This document shows, one piece after another, positions 55,408 to 64,000 of a DNA stretch of 64,000 nucleotides. The position numbers and the translations under genes were made by a program. Below the pieces are notes generated by a model. It saw only the letters and a program-made list of their open reading frames with translations, ran no database searches and was not told where the DNA came from. The DNA lies in assembly GCA_943846745.1 (NCBI GenBank), contig OX044360.1, positions 1,116,001 to 1,180,000 on the forward strand, read 5' to 3'. Source of the stretch: Opacimonas sp002292215 (lineage in GTDB: Bacteria > Pseudomonadota > Gammaproteobacteria > Enterobacterales > Alteromonadaceae). Position 1 is the first letter of the stretch. The number at the start of each line of letters is the position of its first letter.

Positions 55408-56964
55408 TTATTGTTGAGCTTGGTAACCGATGCGGAAACCGCCCCAATGCTTACCGTTGACATAAATCGGCGCGGACAAATCATGCATGACTTCGCCTGT
55501 ATCGCGCTTATAAGTCTGCAATAAAAAGCTCTGCGTATTAGACCCACAACGCGCACCGGTATAATCATCAAAAATACGTTTGGTACGACTATTGGCTAAA
55601 TCTTGGTCGTAATTTCCCGTCATTGCTTTACTGAACTTTTTATTATGTGTTGGAAAATACCCTTTACGATCAACTGCGCCTGCATAAATAATATACGGAT
55701 GACCTTGTAAAATTGATTCTTGAATAGTGGGTAATACTTGATCCGTAAATTTATCAAACAACGTGGTATATTTTTGTGGATTGGTGTTGGGGACTTCTTT
55801 ATATTGTGAATCAAACAGCGCATGCTCTGCAATCTGACCGGAGACAATCGCATCCGCAAATAAGTCGCCCACATTTTCAGCTGCTTGCAACGCAATATCA
55901 CGAATAACTGAATTACGGTTTTCTAAAGAAAACACCTGCAATTGACGGAAGATGTCTTCAGTTTGATTACATAAATTCAGTACTTTTTTTGATATTTCTG
56001 CTAAATCATCCTCAAGCTCTTGAGTCGAACCATACAGATCTCGGACGTTTTGACTGATCCCTTGATTGGTTTCATTGTGTTCTTTGACCGTACGATGAAC
56101 TTGCTCCATCGCCGCTTTCGCTTCATAGGCTGAATGGGAGCTTTTGCTCACAACGGCAGAAGTCTCTTTAACCAAATTAGCCATTTTCTGACCGGACACT
56201 GACACCGCATCAATTGCTTTAACTGAATCACCCGTTGCAAATGATATTTCTTCTAATACTGTTTCAATGCTTCGAGTCGCGTCGGTTGTTTTCTTGGCTA
56301 ATTCACGCACTTCATCGGCAACTACAGCAAATCCTCGCCCCTGCTCACCTGCACGCGCTGCTTCTATTGCCGCATTTAAAGCTAACATATTGGTTTGATC
56401 AGCCAGTTGGTTGATTGTGGTAACAATATGTCCAATTGAATCAGCTTTAATTTTTAAATTACCTAATGACTCTGTTGACACAGATATTTGTTCATTCAGA
56501 GAAGTTTGCTGCTGCATCGCTTCTTGCAGTAATTCATTGGAGCGGTTGGTTTCTTTATCCGATTGTTCGATACTTTTTTGGGCATGCTGCGCAGCGTTTA
56601 ATAATTCTTGATTGCCACTTTCAAGTACTTCTACTCGCCCCGCAATTTGTTGCGTATGTTCAACTTGTCGTTTAAACATAGAAGTCAATTTGTCAGTGAA
56701 GTGTGAAACATTAGCCCCTCCAATTGCAATACGACTGGTGCTTGCTGCAATATTTTCACCATATTGATTGTAATTAACAGATTCGACTTGCTGATTATCA
56801 TCTGGCCTGCCATGTAACTTAGCCATAAAAAAACTGATACACCCTGCAACAACAGCTGATACTAACGAATTGATTTGATAATCGATTTGTAAAAATTGGC
56901 CACCAAACATGATAACCAATATTGAGATTAAAACTAATACAGGAGGTAGAAACATAGTAAGCAT
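55408..56964 (-). CDS. Methyl-accepting chemotaxis protein with C-terminal sensor-like region
   Basis: A 518-residue receptor with two hydrophobic N-terminal segments (residues 4-22 and 33-48) and almost no periplasmic loop. The signalling domain (about 80-360) has the hairpin tip AARAGEQGRGFAVVADEVRELA. A C-terminal region of about 150 residues (VGDLFADAIVSGQ to the end) resembles a cytoplasmic Cache-like sensor in length and composition, including GHPYIIYAGAVDRKGYFPTH and DLSAPIYVNGKHWGGFRIGY. The sensor therefore appears to be cytoplasmic and at the C-terminus, the reverse of classical receptors. The ligand is unknown. Confidence 0.85.
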   Translation of the reverse strand: MLTMFLPPVLVLISILVIMFGGQFLQIDYQINSLVSAVVAGCISFFMAKLHGRPDDNQQVESVNYNQYGENIAASTSRIAIGGANVSHFTDKLTSMFKRQVEHTQQIAGRVEVLESGNQELLNAAQHAQKSIEQSDKETNRSNELLQEAMQQQTSLNEQISVSTESLGNLKIKADSIGHIVTTINQLADQTNMLALNAAIEAARAGEQGRGFAVVADEVRELAKKTTDATRSIETVLEEISFATGDSVKAIDAVSVSGQKMANLVKETSAVVSKSSHSAYEAKAAMEQVHRTVKEHNETNQGISQNVRDLYGSTQELEDDLAEISKKVLNLCNQTEDIFRQLQVFSLENRNSVIRDIALQAAENVGDLFADAIVSGQIAEHALFDSQYKEVPNTNPQKYTTLFDKFTDQVLPTIQESILQGHPYIIYAGAVDRKGYFPTHNKKFSKAMTGNYDQDLANSRTKRIFDDYTGARCGSNTQSFLLQTYKRDTGEVMHDLSAPIYVNGKHWGGFRIGYQAQQ

Positions 56965-57099
56965 CCGTCTGAGCTGTGATAAACAATAAATTATTATGTT
57001 TTGTATCGGCTGTGTAGGATAAAACTGACATTGTTTATTTATATTAAATCATGAAAGTAATTCACCACGTGAATGCAAACTCCCTTTTGTAAGCAGTCC

Positions 57100-57942
57100 C
57101 TAGTTATTAACAGATAGTGTCGCTTGATAACCGGTATATTTGCGAATATTAATAACGCGATTATCATCTAACAACCAATATTGGCCTTTGATGCCAAGTA
57201 AGGTGCCAGTAAAAGACGGTGTTTTTTCTAAATTAATCGAAACCACTTTTTCTGGATATTGAGTGACTGGATAATGAATATCGACACTCTCGTGTTCGAC
57301 ATCTTGCACTGCTAACAAACCGTATTGTTCACGTAACGCAGTAATTTGTGGTGCGATTGAGGTCATCATTTCTTGTTTAAGAATGAATAAATCAACCGGT
57401 TCAGGCTGACCTTTAAGCATAGTGCGCCAGTTAGTCTTATCAGAGATAAACGATTTACATGCGGTCTCAACTAAACCACTCAACAATCGATTACTCACTC
57501 TATATAAGACAATGGCTTGTGAAGCACCTTGGTCTAACCAGCGTGAAGAGACTCTCCCTTCAACTTGACGCGTAATCCCCACCTTTGACTGTCCGGTATT
57601 AGCTAAGTAAACAAAATGCGTATTAAAGCAATGTGCCTCCCCCCACTGTGGTTCACGACAAGTGCCTTGCGCATAATGGCATTTTTCTGGTTTCATGATG
57701 CATTCATCACATTGTGCTAGCGCACGTAAACATGAATAGCAAAACCCTTGACTAAAGCTTTTATTAGTTGCACTACCACAACCGACACAAGTAATTTTAG
57801 CGTGGTTGGTTAACGAAATTGAGCGACCTATAAGCTCATTCATCGCTACTTTATGTTCACCAATGGGTAAAGTGTATTGTGCAACATGAGCATCATTTAC
57901 ACCTACAACCATTTTTGCTAAATCACCAGTATATTGTGTCAT
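57100..57942 (-). CDS. DUF2797-family protein with many cysteines
   Basis: A 280-residue cytoplasmic protein with nine cysteines between residues 52 and 105 (C52, C55, C68, C71, C78, C81, C88, C95, C105), arranged mostly as CxxC pairs, suggesting a zinc-binding region. The following THFVYLANTGQSKVGITRQ segment resembles a GIY-YIG-like fold. This matches DUF2797 of gammaproteobacteria. Function unknown. Confidence 0.75.
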   Translation of the reverse strand: MTQYTGDLAKMVVGVNDAHVAQYTLPIGEHKVAMNELIGRSISLTNHAKITCVGCGSATNKSFSQGFCYSCLRALAQCDECIMKPEKCHYAQGTCREPQWGEAHCFNTHFVYLANTGQSKVGITRQVEGRVSSRWLDQGASQAIVLYRVSNRLLSGLVETACKSFISDKTNWRTMLKGQPEPVDLFILKQEMMTSIAPQITALREQYGLLAVQDVEHESVDIHYPVTQYPEKVVSINLEKTPSFTGTLLGIKGQYWLLDDNRVINIRKYTGYQATLSVNN

Positions 57943-57996
57943 TTAATTAAGGGCCTCTTTATTAGTTTTATTCTGAGTAAGTTGTATCTAGAGTGC

Positions 57997-58419
57997 CTAG
58001 TCTAAACGATATTGGCACTCAGGGTCGACTATAAATCGCCCTTTCATTGCTTCACGCCCAAGCAACATCATGTATGTCATGGTGGAACGGTTAGTCAGTG
58101 TTAAGCGGATTTTCCAAGTTTTATTAGCCATTTTAATCTTGGTGACGATCACATATCGACGTTGGCGTGTAGCCGTAGAACTTTTAACACGCTTGATATC
58201 CACGACCTTCGCTTCTTTACGGACAACTTCTTCAATATCATATACGTCTGGATGCATGTCAAACGCAATCCATAATTCGTCGTCTTTTTTAAATTCTTCA
58301 ATATTGTCTACATGCAAAGAGGAAGTTTTGGCACCGGTATCAACCCGAACATGCAGCCCTTCAATCCCTAATTGGGGTAAATCACATTTTTCTAATGAAC
58401 CAATAATTATTTTTTTCAT
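57997..58419 (-). CDS. rimB: Retropepsin-like aspartic protease RimB
   Basis: A 140-residue protein with the retropepsin active-site motif DTGA at residues 27-30 (RVDTGAKTSSLHV) and the matching C-terminal LLGREAMKGRFIVDP segment. This family was once called ATP-dependent zinc protease, and in Pseudomonas the homologue RimB works with RimK. The start overlaps the stop of the M14-like gene by four bases, so rimK, the M14 gene and rimB form one operon. Confidence 0.85.
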   Translation of the reverse strand: MKKIIIGSLEKCDLPQLGIEGLHVRVDTGAKTSSLHVDNIEEFKKDDELWIAFDMHPDVYDIEEVVRKEAKVVDIKRVKSSTATRQRRYVIVTKIKMANKTWKIRLTLTNRSTMTYMMLLGREAMKGRFIVDPECQYRLD

Positions 58420-59456
58420 GATTGTTTATCTGCTAAAGGATTTGGATTTTCTTCCATATCAAGTTTATCTTGCAATAATTCGACGTGCTCTGCGACTGAA
58501 TCTGGCTTGCTAAAATAAGCAATATGATACATCGCGTCCCCTTCTTGTGTTAGTGGGATATTTTGTTTACCTATTACCACACCTTCTGTTAATGAGATAA
58601 TCGTATCAAGTACAGTCCCAAAAGGATCGGAGATGGTTGCTAATAAGTCCCCTTCATTCACATGATCGCCCAGTTGTGCGACATGATTAACGAAGCCACT
58701 TTCACTTGCTCGTACCCAGCCACTTTGACGAGCAATAAACAATTTAACCTGTTTACCTAAACGTTTACGTTTGTTTAGCATGCCTATTTCACGCATCACA
58801 TTGATAATGCCTTTCACTCCTGCTCGGATTGAAAACTCATCATAACGTAAAGCTTGTCCTGCTTCATATAAAATGACCTTAACGCCAAGCTCAGAGGAGG
58901 TTTGGCGTAATGACCCATCACGTTCTTCAGCATTGAGTAACACCGGCATGCCGAAAGCTTTAGCAATAGCTAAGGTGCCTTCATCGTCTAAGTTACCCCG
59001 GATCTGAGGTAAATTACTGCGATGAATCGCTCCAGTATGTAAGTCGATTCCATAATCGCAATGTTGGACAATTTCATTTAAAAATAAATTGGCTATTCGA
59101 CCCGCTAAAGAGCCTTTTTTACTACCGGGAAAACTGCGATTTAAATCGCGGCGATCAGGCATATACCGTGATTGGTTAAGTACACCATACACATTAACCA
59201 TAGGTACTGCGATTAACGTACCCCGTAAATTTTTTATCGACCGACTTTTTAATAAACGACCGACTATTTCAATACCGTTCAGCTCATCGCCATGAATAGC
59301 AGAGCTAACAAATAATGTCGGACCGGGTCGCTTGCCACGTTGCACATGAACAGGGATAGACATCTGTGTATTGGTATATAACAGTGGCATCGGTAATTCA
59401 ATCCGCTTAGTTTCACCTGGGAGAATATCCACACCACCAATAGTCAGTTTTTCCAT
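58416..59456 (-). CDS. Succinylglutamate desuccinylase/aspartoacylase-family protein
   Basis: A zinc carboxypeptidase-like (M14) protein of 346 residues. The metal ligands are H55 and E58 in SAIHGDELNG, with a later His in IDLHTGAIHR. This is the AstE/AspA-type fold, but the partner genes point to a role with the glutamate ligase RimK. It lies three bases after rimK and overlaps rimB. The substrate is not known; removal or processing of glutamyl or acyl groups is a guess from the fold. Confidence 0.85.
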   Translation of the reverse strand: MEKLTIGGVDILPGETKRIELPMPLLYTNTQMSIPVHVQRGKRPGPTLFVSSAIHGDELNGIEIVGRLLKSRSIKNLRGTLIAVPMVNVYGVLNQSRYMPDRRDLNRSFPGSKKGSLAGRIANLFLNEIVQHCDYGIDLHTGAIHRSNLPQIRGNLDDEGTLAIAKAFGMPVLLNAEERDGSLRQTSSELGVKVILYEAGQALRYDEFSIRAGVKGIINVMREIGMLNKRKRLGKQVKLFIARQSGWVRASESGFVNHVAQLGDHVNEGDLLATISDPFGTVLDTIISLTEGVVIGKQNIPLTQEGDAMYHIAYFSKPDSVAEHVELLQDKLDMEENPNPLADKQS

Positions 59457-59459
59457 CGC

Positions 59460-60365
59460 TTAACCTTTACCTTGGGTCTTGGTTTTATTAGGTTTTGCAT
59501 ACTTAGTTATATGTTCAATTACCATGGTTGCCACATCTTTACCGGTGGCTTTTTCAATGCCCTCAAGACCTGGAGATGAGTTCACTTCCATGACGACTGG
59601 ACCATGATTAGAGCGTAAAATATCCACACCAGCCATGCCTAAACCCATTGTTTTCGCAGCATCAACGGCAGTCTTACGTTCTTCAGGAGATAATCTAACA
59701 ATACTAGCTGAGCCGCCACGATGTAGATTAGAACGAAACTCACCCGGTGCAGCTTGGCGTTTCATCGCGGCAATGACCTTACCGCCCACGACCAAACAAC
59801 GAATATCAGCTCCGCCCGCTTCTTTTATGTATTCTTGTACTAAAATATTAGCATTTAAGCCCATGAACGCTTCGATAATAGCTTCAGCTGTTTTTGATGT
59901 TTCAGCTAAAACCACCCCAATACCTTGAGTCCCCTCAAGTAATTTGATCACCACCGGTGCACCACCGACATTTTTGATGAGATCATCAATTTTATCAGGA
60001 TGGTTAGCAAAACCGGTACGAGGCATGCCAATGCCTTTTCTGGATAACAATTGTAGTGAACGTAGTTTATCTCGAGAGCGGCTAATAGCTACCGATTCAT
60101 TAACACTATACGTACCCATCATTTCAAATTGACGCACAACCGATGTGCCATAGAATGTCACCGAAGCACCAATTCGTGGGATCACCGCATCATACTTAGG
60201 TAAGGGTTTACCTTTATAGCGCACGGAAGGATGATTACTAGTGATATCCATGTAACAATGCATGGTATCTACGATGTCGACTTCATGACCTAAAGCAATG
60301 CCAGCCTCTTGTAGGCGGCGAGTTGAGTATAATTTGGGGTTGCGCGACAAAATAGCAATTCGCAT
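59460..60365 (-). CDS. rimK: Ribosomal protein S6 glutamate ligase
   Basis: An ATP-grasp enzyme that adds glutamate residues to the C-terminus of ribosomal protein S6. The ATP-grasp motifs are visible: VIKLLEGTQGIGV, VQEYIKEAGGADIRCLVVGG and VVMEVNSSPGLEGIE. The length of 301 residues matches E. coli RimK. It is the first gene of the rimK-M14-rimB operon. Confidence 0.95.
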   Translation of the reverse strand: MRIAILSRNPKLYSTRRLQEAGIALGHEVDIVDTMHCYMDITSNHPSVRYKGKPLPKYDAVIPRIGASVTFYGTSVVRQFEMMGTYSVNESVAISRSRDKLRSLQLLSRKGIGMPRTGFANHPDKIDDLIKNVGGAPVVIKLLEGTQGIGVVLAETSKTAEAIIEAFMGLNANILVQEYIKEAGGADIRCLVVGGKVIAAMKRQAAPGEFRSNLHRGGSASIVRLSPEERKTAVDAAKTMGLGMAGVDILRSNHGPVVMEVNSSPGLEGIEKATGKDVATMVIEHITKYAKPNKTKTQGKG

Positions 60366-60612
60366 GATGATCCTTTATTTTAAAAAAAATGAATAGAGTA
60401 TTTATAATAGTCGCCTTTATAAACACTTTTTGAAAATATGCAAATAATAAAAAACTTTGTTTCATGTACCGAACCAGAATTTTGAACCGTGATACTAGTT
60501 ACACCCAGCAAAAATGCTGCATAAGAAAATCCTTTTATGGCAGAGCTGTCAAATAATCAATAAAGGATTAATTTGCAATATTTAGACCACGTGTTAGCTT
60601 TGATAAAATTCA

Positions 60613-60822
60613 TTAATAACAAGAATTTGGGGTCGTATCCGGATTAATATCGCCAGAAACTTCATCCGGATCGATACCATGCTCAAGTAATGTTGCACGA
60701 ACGTATTCAATATGGTCTAAGATCCTCTGAAAATCATCGCCATATTCATATTTATTTACTTCAATCGCCTGTGGCATATAGCTAAACGCAACCTTCAGGG
60801 CATGTAATTCATCGGCAGTCAT
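60613..60822 (-). CDS. Small acidic protein, unknown
   Basis: A 69-residue acidic protein without membrane segments. The AAGGA ribosome site before ATG 60822 is good, and the codon pattern is like that of its neighbours. The 247 bases between it and rimK show nothing further. No family recognised. Confidence 0.6.
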   Translation of the reverse strand: MTADELHALKVAFSYMPQAIEVNKYEYGDDFQRILDHIEYVRATLLEHGIDPDEVSGDINPDTTPNSCY

Positions 60823-61047
60823 GTTGTTTTCCTTGGTTTGATCGTCATATCAAAATATAATGTAAATGCTTGTATTAGTAAATAAACCTAACTCGAATCA
60901 CAACCATTTTTATTTCCCTATGATATTAATTCCTAATCAGTAATACGTACTACACTAGAGATAGGCTAGTCATATTTGCACTAGGGATTTTTTTAGTCGT
61001 ATCCCTTAAATAATACTGTTAGTACAATTATATTACAGAGATTTATC

Positions 61048-62076
61048 ATGAATGTTTCAAAGAAACAGTTAGATGACGCTGTCTTACACAATATCATTAC
61101 TCAAATTGAAGCAGACCGTCTGTACGATTTTTTACATGTCAAATCAGAAGAACAACCCAATTTTTCATTTACGCATGTTTTATATTATATGGGTGGATTA
61201 ATTGCTATTGGTGCAATGACATTGTTTATGAATTTAGCTTGGGAGTCATTCGGCGGCCTAGGTATTGTCATTATTTCAATGGTTTACGTGGTAATTGGAA
61301 TGCTTCTTACTAATCATTTTGCATTAAAAAACCTTGTTATTCCGGCGGGAATTTGTGCCACTTTCGTAGTCTGTATAACACCATTATTAATTTATGGCAT
61401 ACAGCAATGGCTTGGTCTTTGGCCCTCAGACAATAATTATCAGGAATTCCACACAAAGATTGAAACTCATTGGCTCTACATGGAATTAGGCACTCTCGTG
61501 GTTGGTATATTAGTTGCCGTTAAGTACAAATATCCATTTCTAATAATGCCTATAGCGTTTACATTGTGGTATTTGAGTATGGATCTTACTGTTATATTAT
61601 CCGGTGGAGATGAAGATTCAGCATTGCGCTCCTTAGTTTCTCTTTACTCTGGATTAGTGATGATTGCTGTTGCCTTCTGGGTTGATGTGAAAGCCCATCA
61701 CAAAGCTGACTACGCTTTCTGGTTATATTTATTTGGGGTAATCGCTTTTTGGGGCGGATTTGCCTCTATAAAGTCAGATGGTGAACTTGATAAACTATTA
61801 TTTTTTTTCGTTAATTTAGTATTAATTTTCATCGGTGTTATTTTAGTTCGAAAAGTATTTACAGTATTTGGCGCATTCGGTAGCTGTAATTATATTGGAT
61901 ATTTAGCCATGAACATATTTCAAGATAGCTGGCTGTTTCCAGTTTCACTAACCGTATTAGGTTTGGGTGTCATTTATTTGGGTATTATGTGGCACAAACA
62001 TGAAATAATGATAACTAAAAGGGTACGTTCTTTCCTGCCTCAATCGATACGAGATCTATTACAAGATAAGGTTTGA
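61048..62076 (+). CDS. Multi-spanning membrane protein, DUF2157-like
   Basis: A 342-residue protein with a short soluble N-terminus (residues 1-40, a helical region with charged residues) followed by about nine hydrophobic segments. The layout resembles DUF2157-type membrane proteins, but I am not sure of the family. An in-line glutaredoxin-like gene follows directly (TGATG overlap), so they may once have formed one unit. Function unknown. Confidence 0.7.
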   Translation: MNVSKKQLDDAVLHNIITQIEADRLYDFLHVKSEEQPNFSFTHVLYYMGGLIAIGAMTLFMNLAWESFGGLGIVIISMVYVVIGMLLTNHFALKNLVIPAGICATFVVCITPLLIYGIQQWLGLWPSDNNYQEFHTKIETHWLYMELGTLVVGILVAVKYKYPFLIMPIAFTLWYLSMDLTVILSGGDEDSALRSLVSLYSGLVMIAVAFWVDVKAHHKADYAFWLYLFGVIAFWGGFASIKSDGELDKLLFFFVNLVLIFIGVILVRKVFTVFGAFGSCNYIGYLAMNIFQDSWLFPVSLTVLGLGVIYLGIMWHKHEIMITKRVRSFLPQSIRDLLQDKV

Positions 62077-62298
62077 TGATACTTTATTTCAAGCATATTT
62101 ACTAAACCTAACTGTCCGTTCTGTATTAAAGCTAAAGCCGAACTCAGTGCAGCTGGATATGATTATGAAGAGATTGTACTCGGAAAAGATGCATCTTTAA
62201 CCTCACTCAAAGCCATCACAGGTCGCGATACTGTTCCACAAATATTTATTGGTGGTGAGTTCATTGGTGATAGTGAAGCATTAAGTGTCTATTTGTAA
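62076..62298 (+). pseudogene. Glutaredoxin-like gene lacking an in-frame start
   Basis: Translation from 62086 gives a 70-codon glutaredoxin with the active site CPFC, a TVPQIFIGG cis-proline loop, and an intact C-terminus. However, no ATG, GTG or TTG precedes it in frame: a stop at 62077-62079 comes first. An ATG at 62076, overlapping the upstream stop, is one base out of frame; removing one T of the TTT at 62087-62089 would join it to the glutaredoxin as MILYSSIFTK. It may be a frameshifted gene, a non-AUG start (ATT at 62086), or a sequencing error. Confidence 0.65.
62079..62097. repeat. 19-bp direct repeat, copy 1
   Basis: The same 19 bases occur at 62506-62524, just beyond the rrn terminator. 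This copy covers the broken start of the glutaredoxin gene. Confidence 0.9.
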
Positions 62299-62505
62299 TA
62301 CACAGTAATGATAGGTGTCATGCCTCATGACATCTATTTAGTTTTTGACCAGTCACACCTCTGCAGATTAAGTCAGGCCTACCTTTTATTTCTCTATGAT
62401 AATCATGACCCGTTGCGTGTATTTTTACATATCCTTTTTCGTGTACTTTTCCGTGTCCTTTTAAAGGGCCTCGGATTTCCTAGGTTTATTATTGGGTATG
62501 CAGCC

Positions 62506-62524
62506 ATACTTTATTTCAAGCATA
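62506..62524. repeat. 19-bp direct repeat, copy 2
   Basis: Identical to 62079-62097; preceded by ATGCAGCC, so the first codons would read MQPYFISSI, the same frame as the glutaredoxin. The 207 bases between the glutaredoxin stop and this copy hold no clear gene, only short cgtgt-tttt-like imperfect repeats near 62417-62460. Confidence 0.9.
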
Positions 62525-62550
62525 AAAAAAGGCTTACCCTGAGGTAAGCC
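62524..62550 (-). terminator. Terminator of the rrn operon
   Basis: On the minus strand, stem GGCTTACC/GGTAAGCC with a four-base loop is followed by seven Ts. It lies about 15 bases beyond the 3' end of 5S rRNA. Confidence 0.93.
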
Positions 62551-62565
62551 TTTCTTCGAATAGGA

Positions 62566-62683
62566 GCTTGGCGATGTGCTACTCTCACATGGGGAAACCC
62601 CACACTACCATCGCCGCTAATACGTTTCACTTCTGAGTTCGGAATGGGATCAGGTGGTACCGTATCGCTATTGTCGCCAAGCA
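62566..62683 (-). rRNA. rrf: 5S ribosomal RNA
   Basis: The minus strand reads a typical 5S rRNA: ends TGCTTGGCGA and TCGCCAAGC pair, and the conserved CCGAACTCAGAAGTGAAACG loop is present. About 118 bases. It is the last gene of a minus-strand rrn operon. Confidence 0.96.
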
Positions 62684-62895
62684 AAAACTGCTTCATTAAT
62701 GATTAACATCACTAACTACTAAAATAGTTGTCTTTAACATATCTGGAAAAATCTAATAAAAGTATATTTAAACGAAGAGCGCTACTCTTTCTAATTCATC
62801 ATGATTGGTTATATCGTCTATTCTCATATAACCCTATACTTACTCACCACCAAATAACTTACGTTAACCAGCAGACAAGCAGCTTAGGTGTTGTA

Positions 62896-64000
<1,105 letters not shown>

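Noticed and set aside
62308..62547. 79-codon plus-strand frame after the glutaredoxin
   Set aside because: It runs into the rrn terminator, has low-complexity Arg/Leu/Phe composition from imperfect repeats, and no ribosome site was seen.

Overview
The window is chromosomal DNA of a marine-type gammaproteobacterium, most likely of the Alteromonadales (Pseudoalteromonas/Colwellia/Psychrosphaera-like). I cannot name a genus from sequence alone. The signs are the Na+-linked physiology (PutP, Rnf complex, MotY), the motY-rnt pair known from Vibrio-like bacteria, the syntenies rnfABCDGE-nth and apt-dnaX-ybaB-recR-htpG-adk, a his operon with a peptide-leader attenuator, and moderately AT-rich DNA. 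No prophage, transposase, CRISPR array or plasmid function was seen.

Layout. 1-7200: end of putP, then a sulfate-activation operon (cysD, cysC, cysQ, cysN) with an SLC13-type permease. 7200-14760: NatAB-like ABC exporter, YIP1-family membrane protein, DUF3025 protein, M28 lipoprotein peptidase and asparagine synthetase. 14770-21670: periplasmic solute-binding protein, divergent queE/queC, a LysR regulator, and MATE-uvrB. 21670-22540: a 0.68-kb AT-rich intergenic region with inverted repeats and a LexA-like operator, then two identical tRNA-Asn genes. 22700-28580: rnfABCDGE-nth. 28600-35370: motY/rnt, a TauE-like permease, DUF2244 and DUF2855 proteins, a saccharopine-dehydrogenase-like protein, and three small unknown genes. 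35500-43920: his promoter, leader peptide, attenuator and hisGDCBH, then an opposite-strand methyltransferase gene, then hisA and hisFI. 43940-49990: Hsp20 with a probable heat-shock promoter and RNA thermometer, MAPEG protein, a three-domain Msr protein, ElaA, Adk and HtpG. 50130-55304: recR, an inserted membrane-protein gene, ybaB, dnaX, apt and a previously uncalled 42-residue membrane protein. 55400-60370: chemotaxis receptor, DUF2797 protein and a rimB-M14-rimK cluster. 60600-64000: a small acidic protein, a multi-spanning membrane protein, a broken glutaredoxin gene, and the 3' part of an rrn operon (5S and 23S) on the minus strand.

How the genes work together. CysDN makes APS, CysC phosphorylates it to PAPS and CysQ removes the PAP by-product; the SLC13 permease may supply the oxyanion. 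RnfABCDGE is a membrane ferredoxin:NAD+ oxidoreductase coupled to an ion gradient. The his genes encode the whole histidine pathway and are controlled by translation of a His-rich leader. QueE and QueC make the preQ0 precursor of queuosine. Hsp20 and HtpG both carry sigma-32-like promoters.

No wholly new system stands out. The items most worth a second look are the MsrA-thioredoxin-MsrB fusion with altered MsrB cysteines, the rimB/M14/rimK cluster, the LexA-like promoter ahead of the tRNA-Asn pair, the disrupted glutaredoxin whose break lies in a direct repeat of rrn-flanking DNA, the opposite-strand genes inside his and ybaB-recR, and the small membrane-protein gene upstream of apt.
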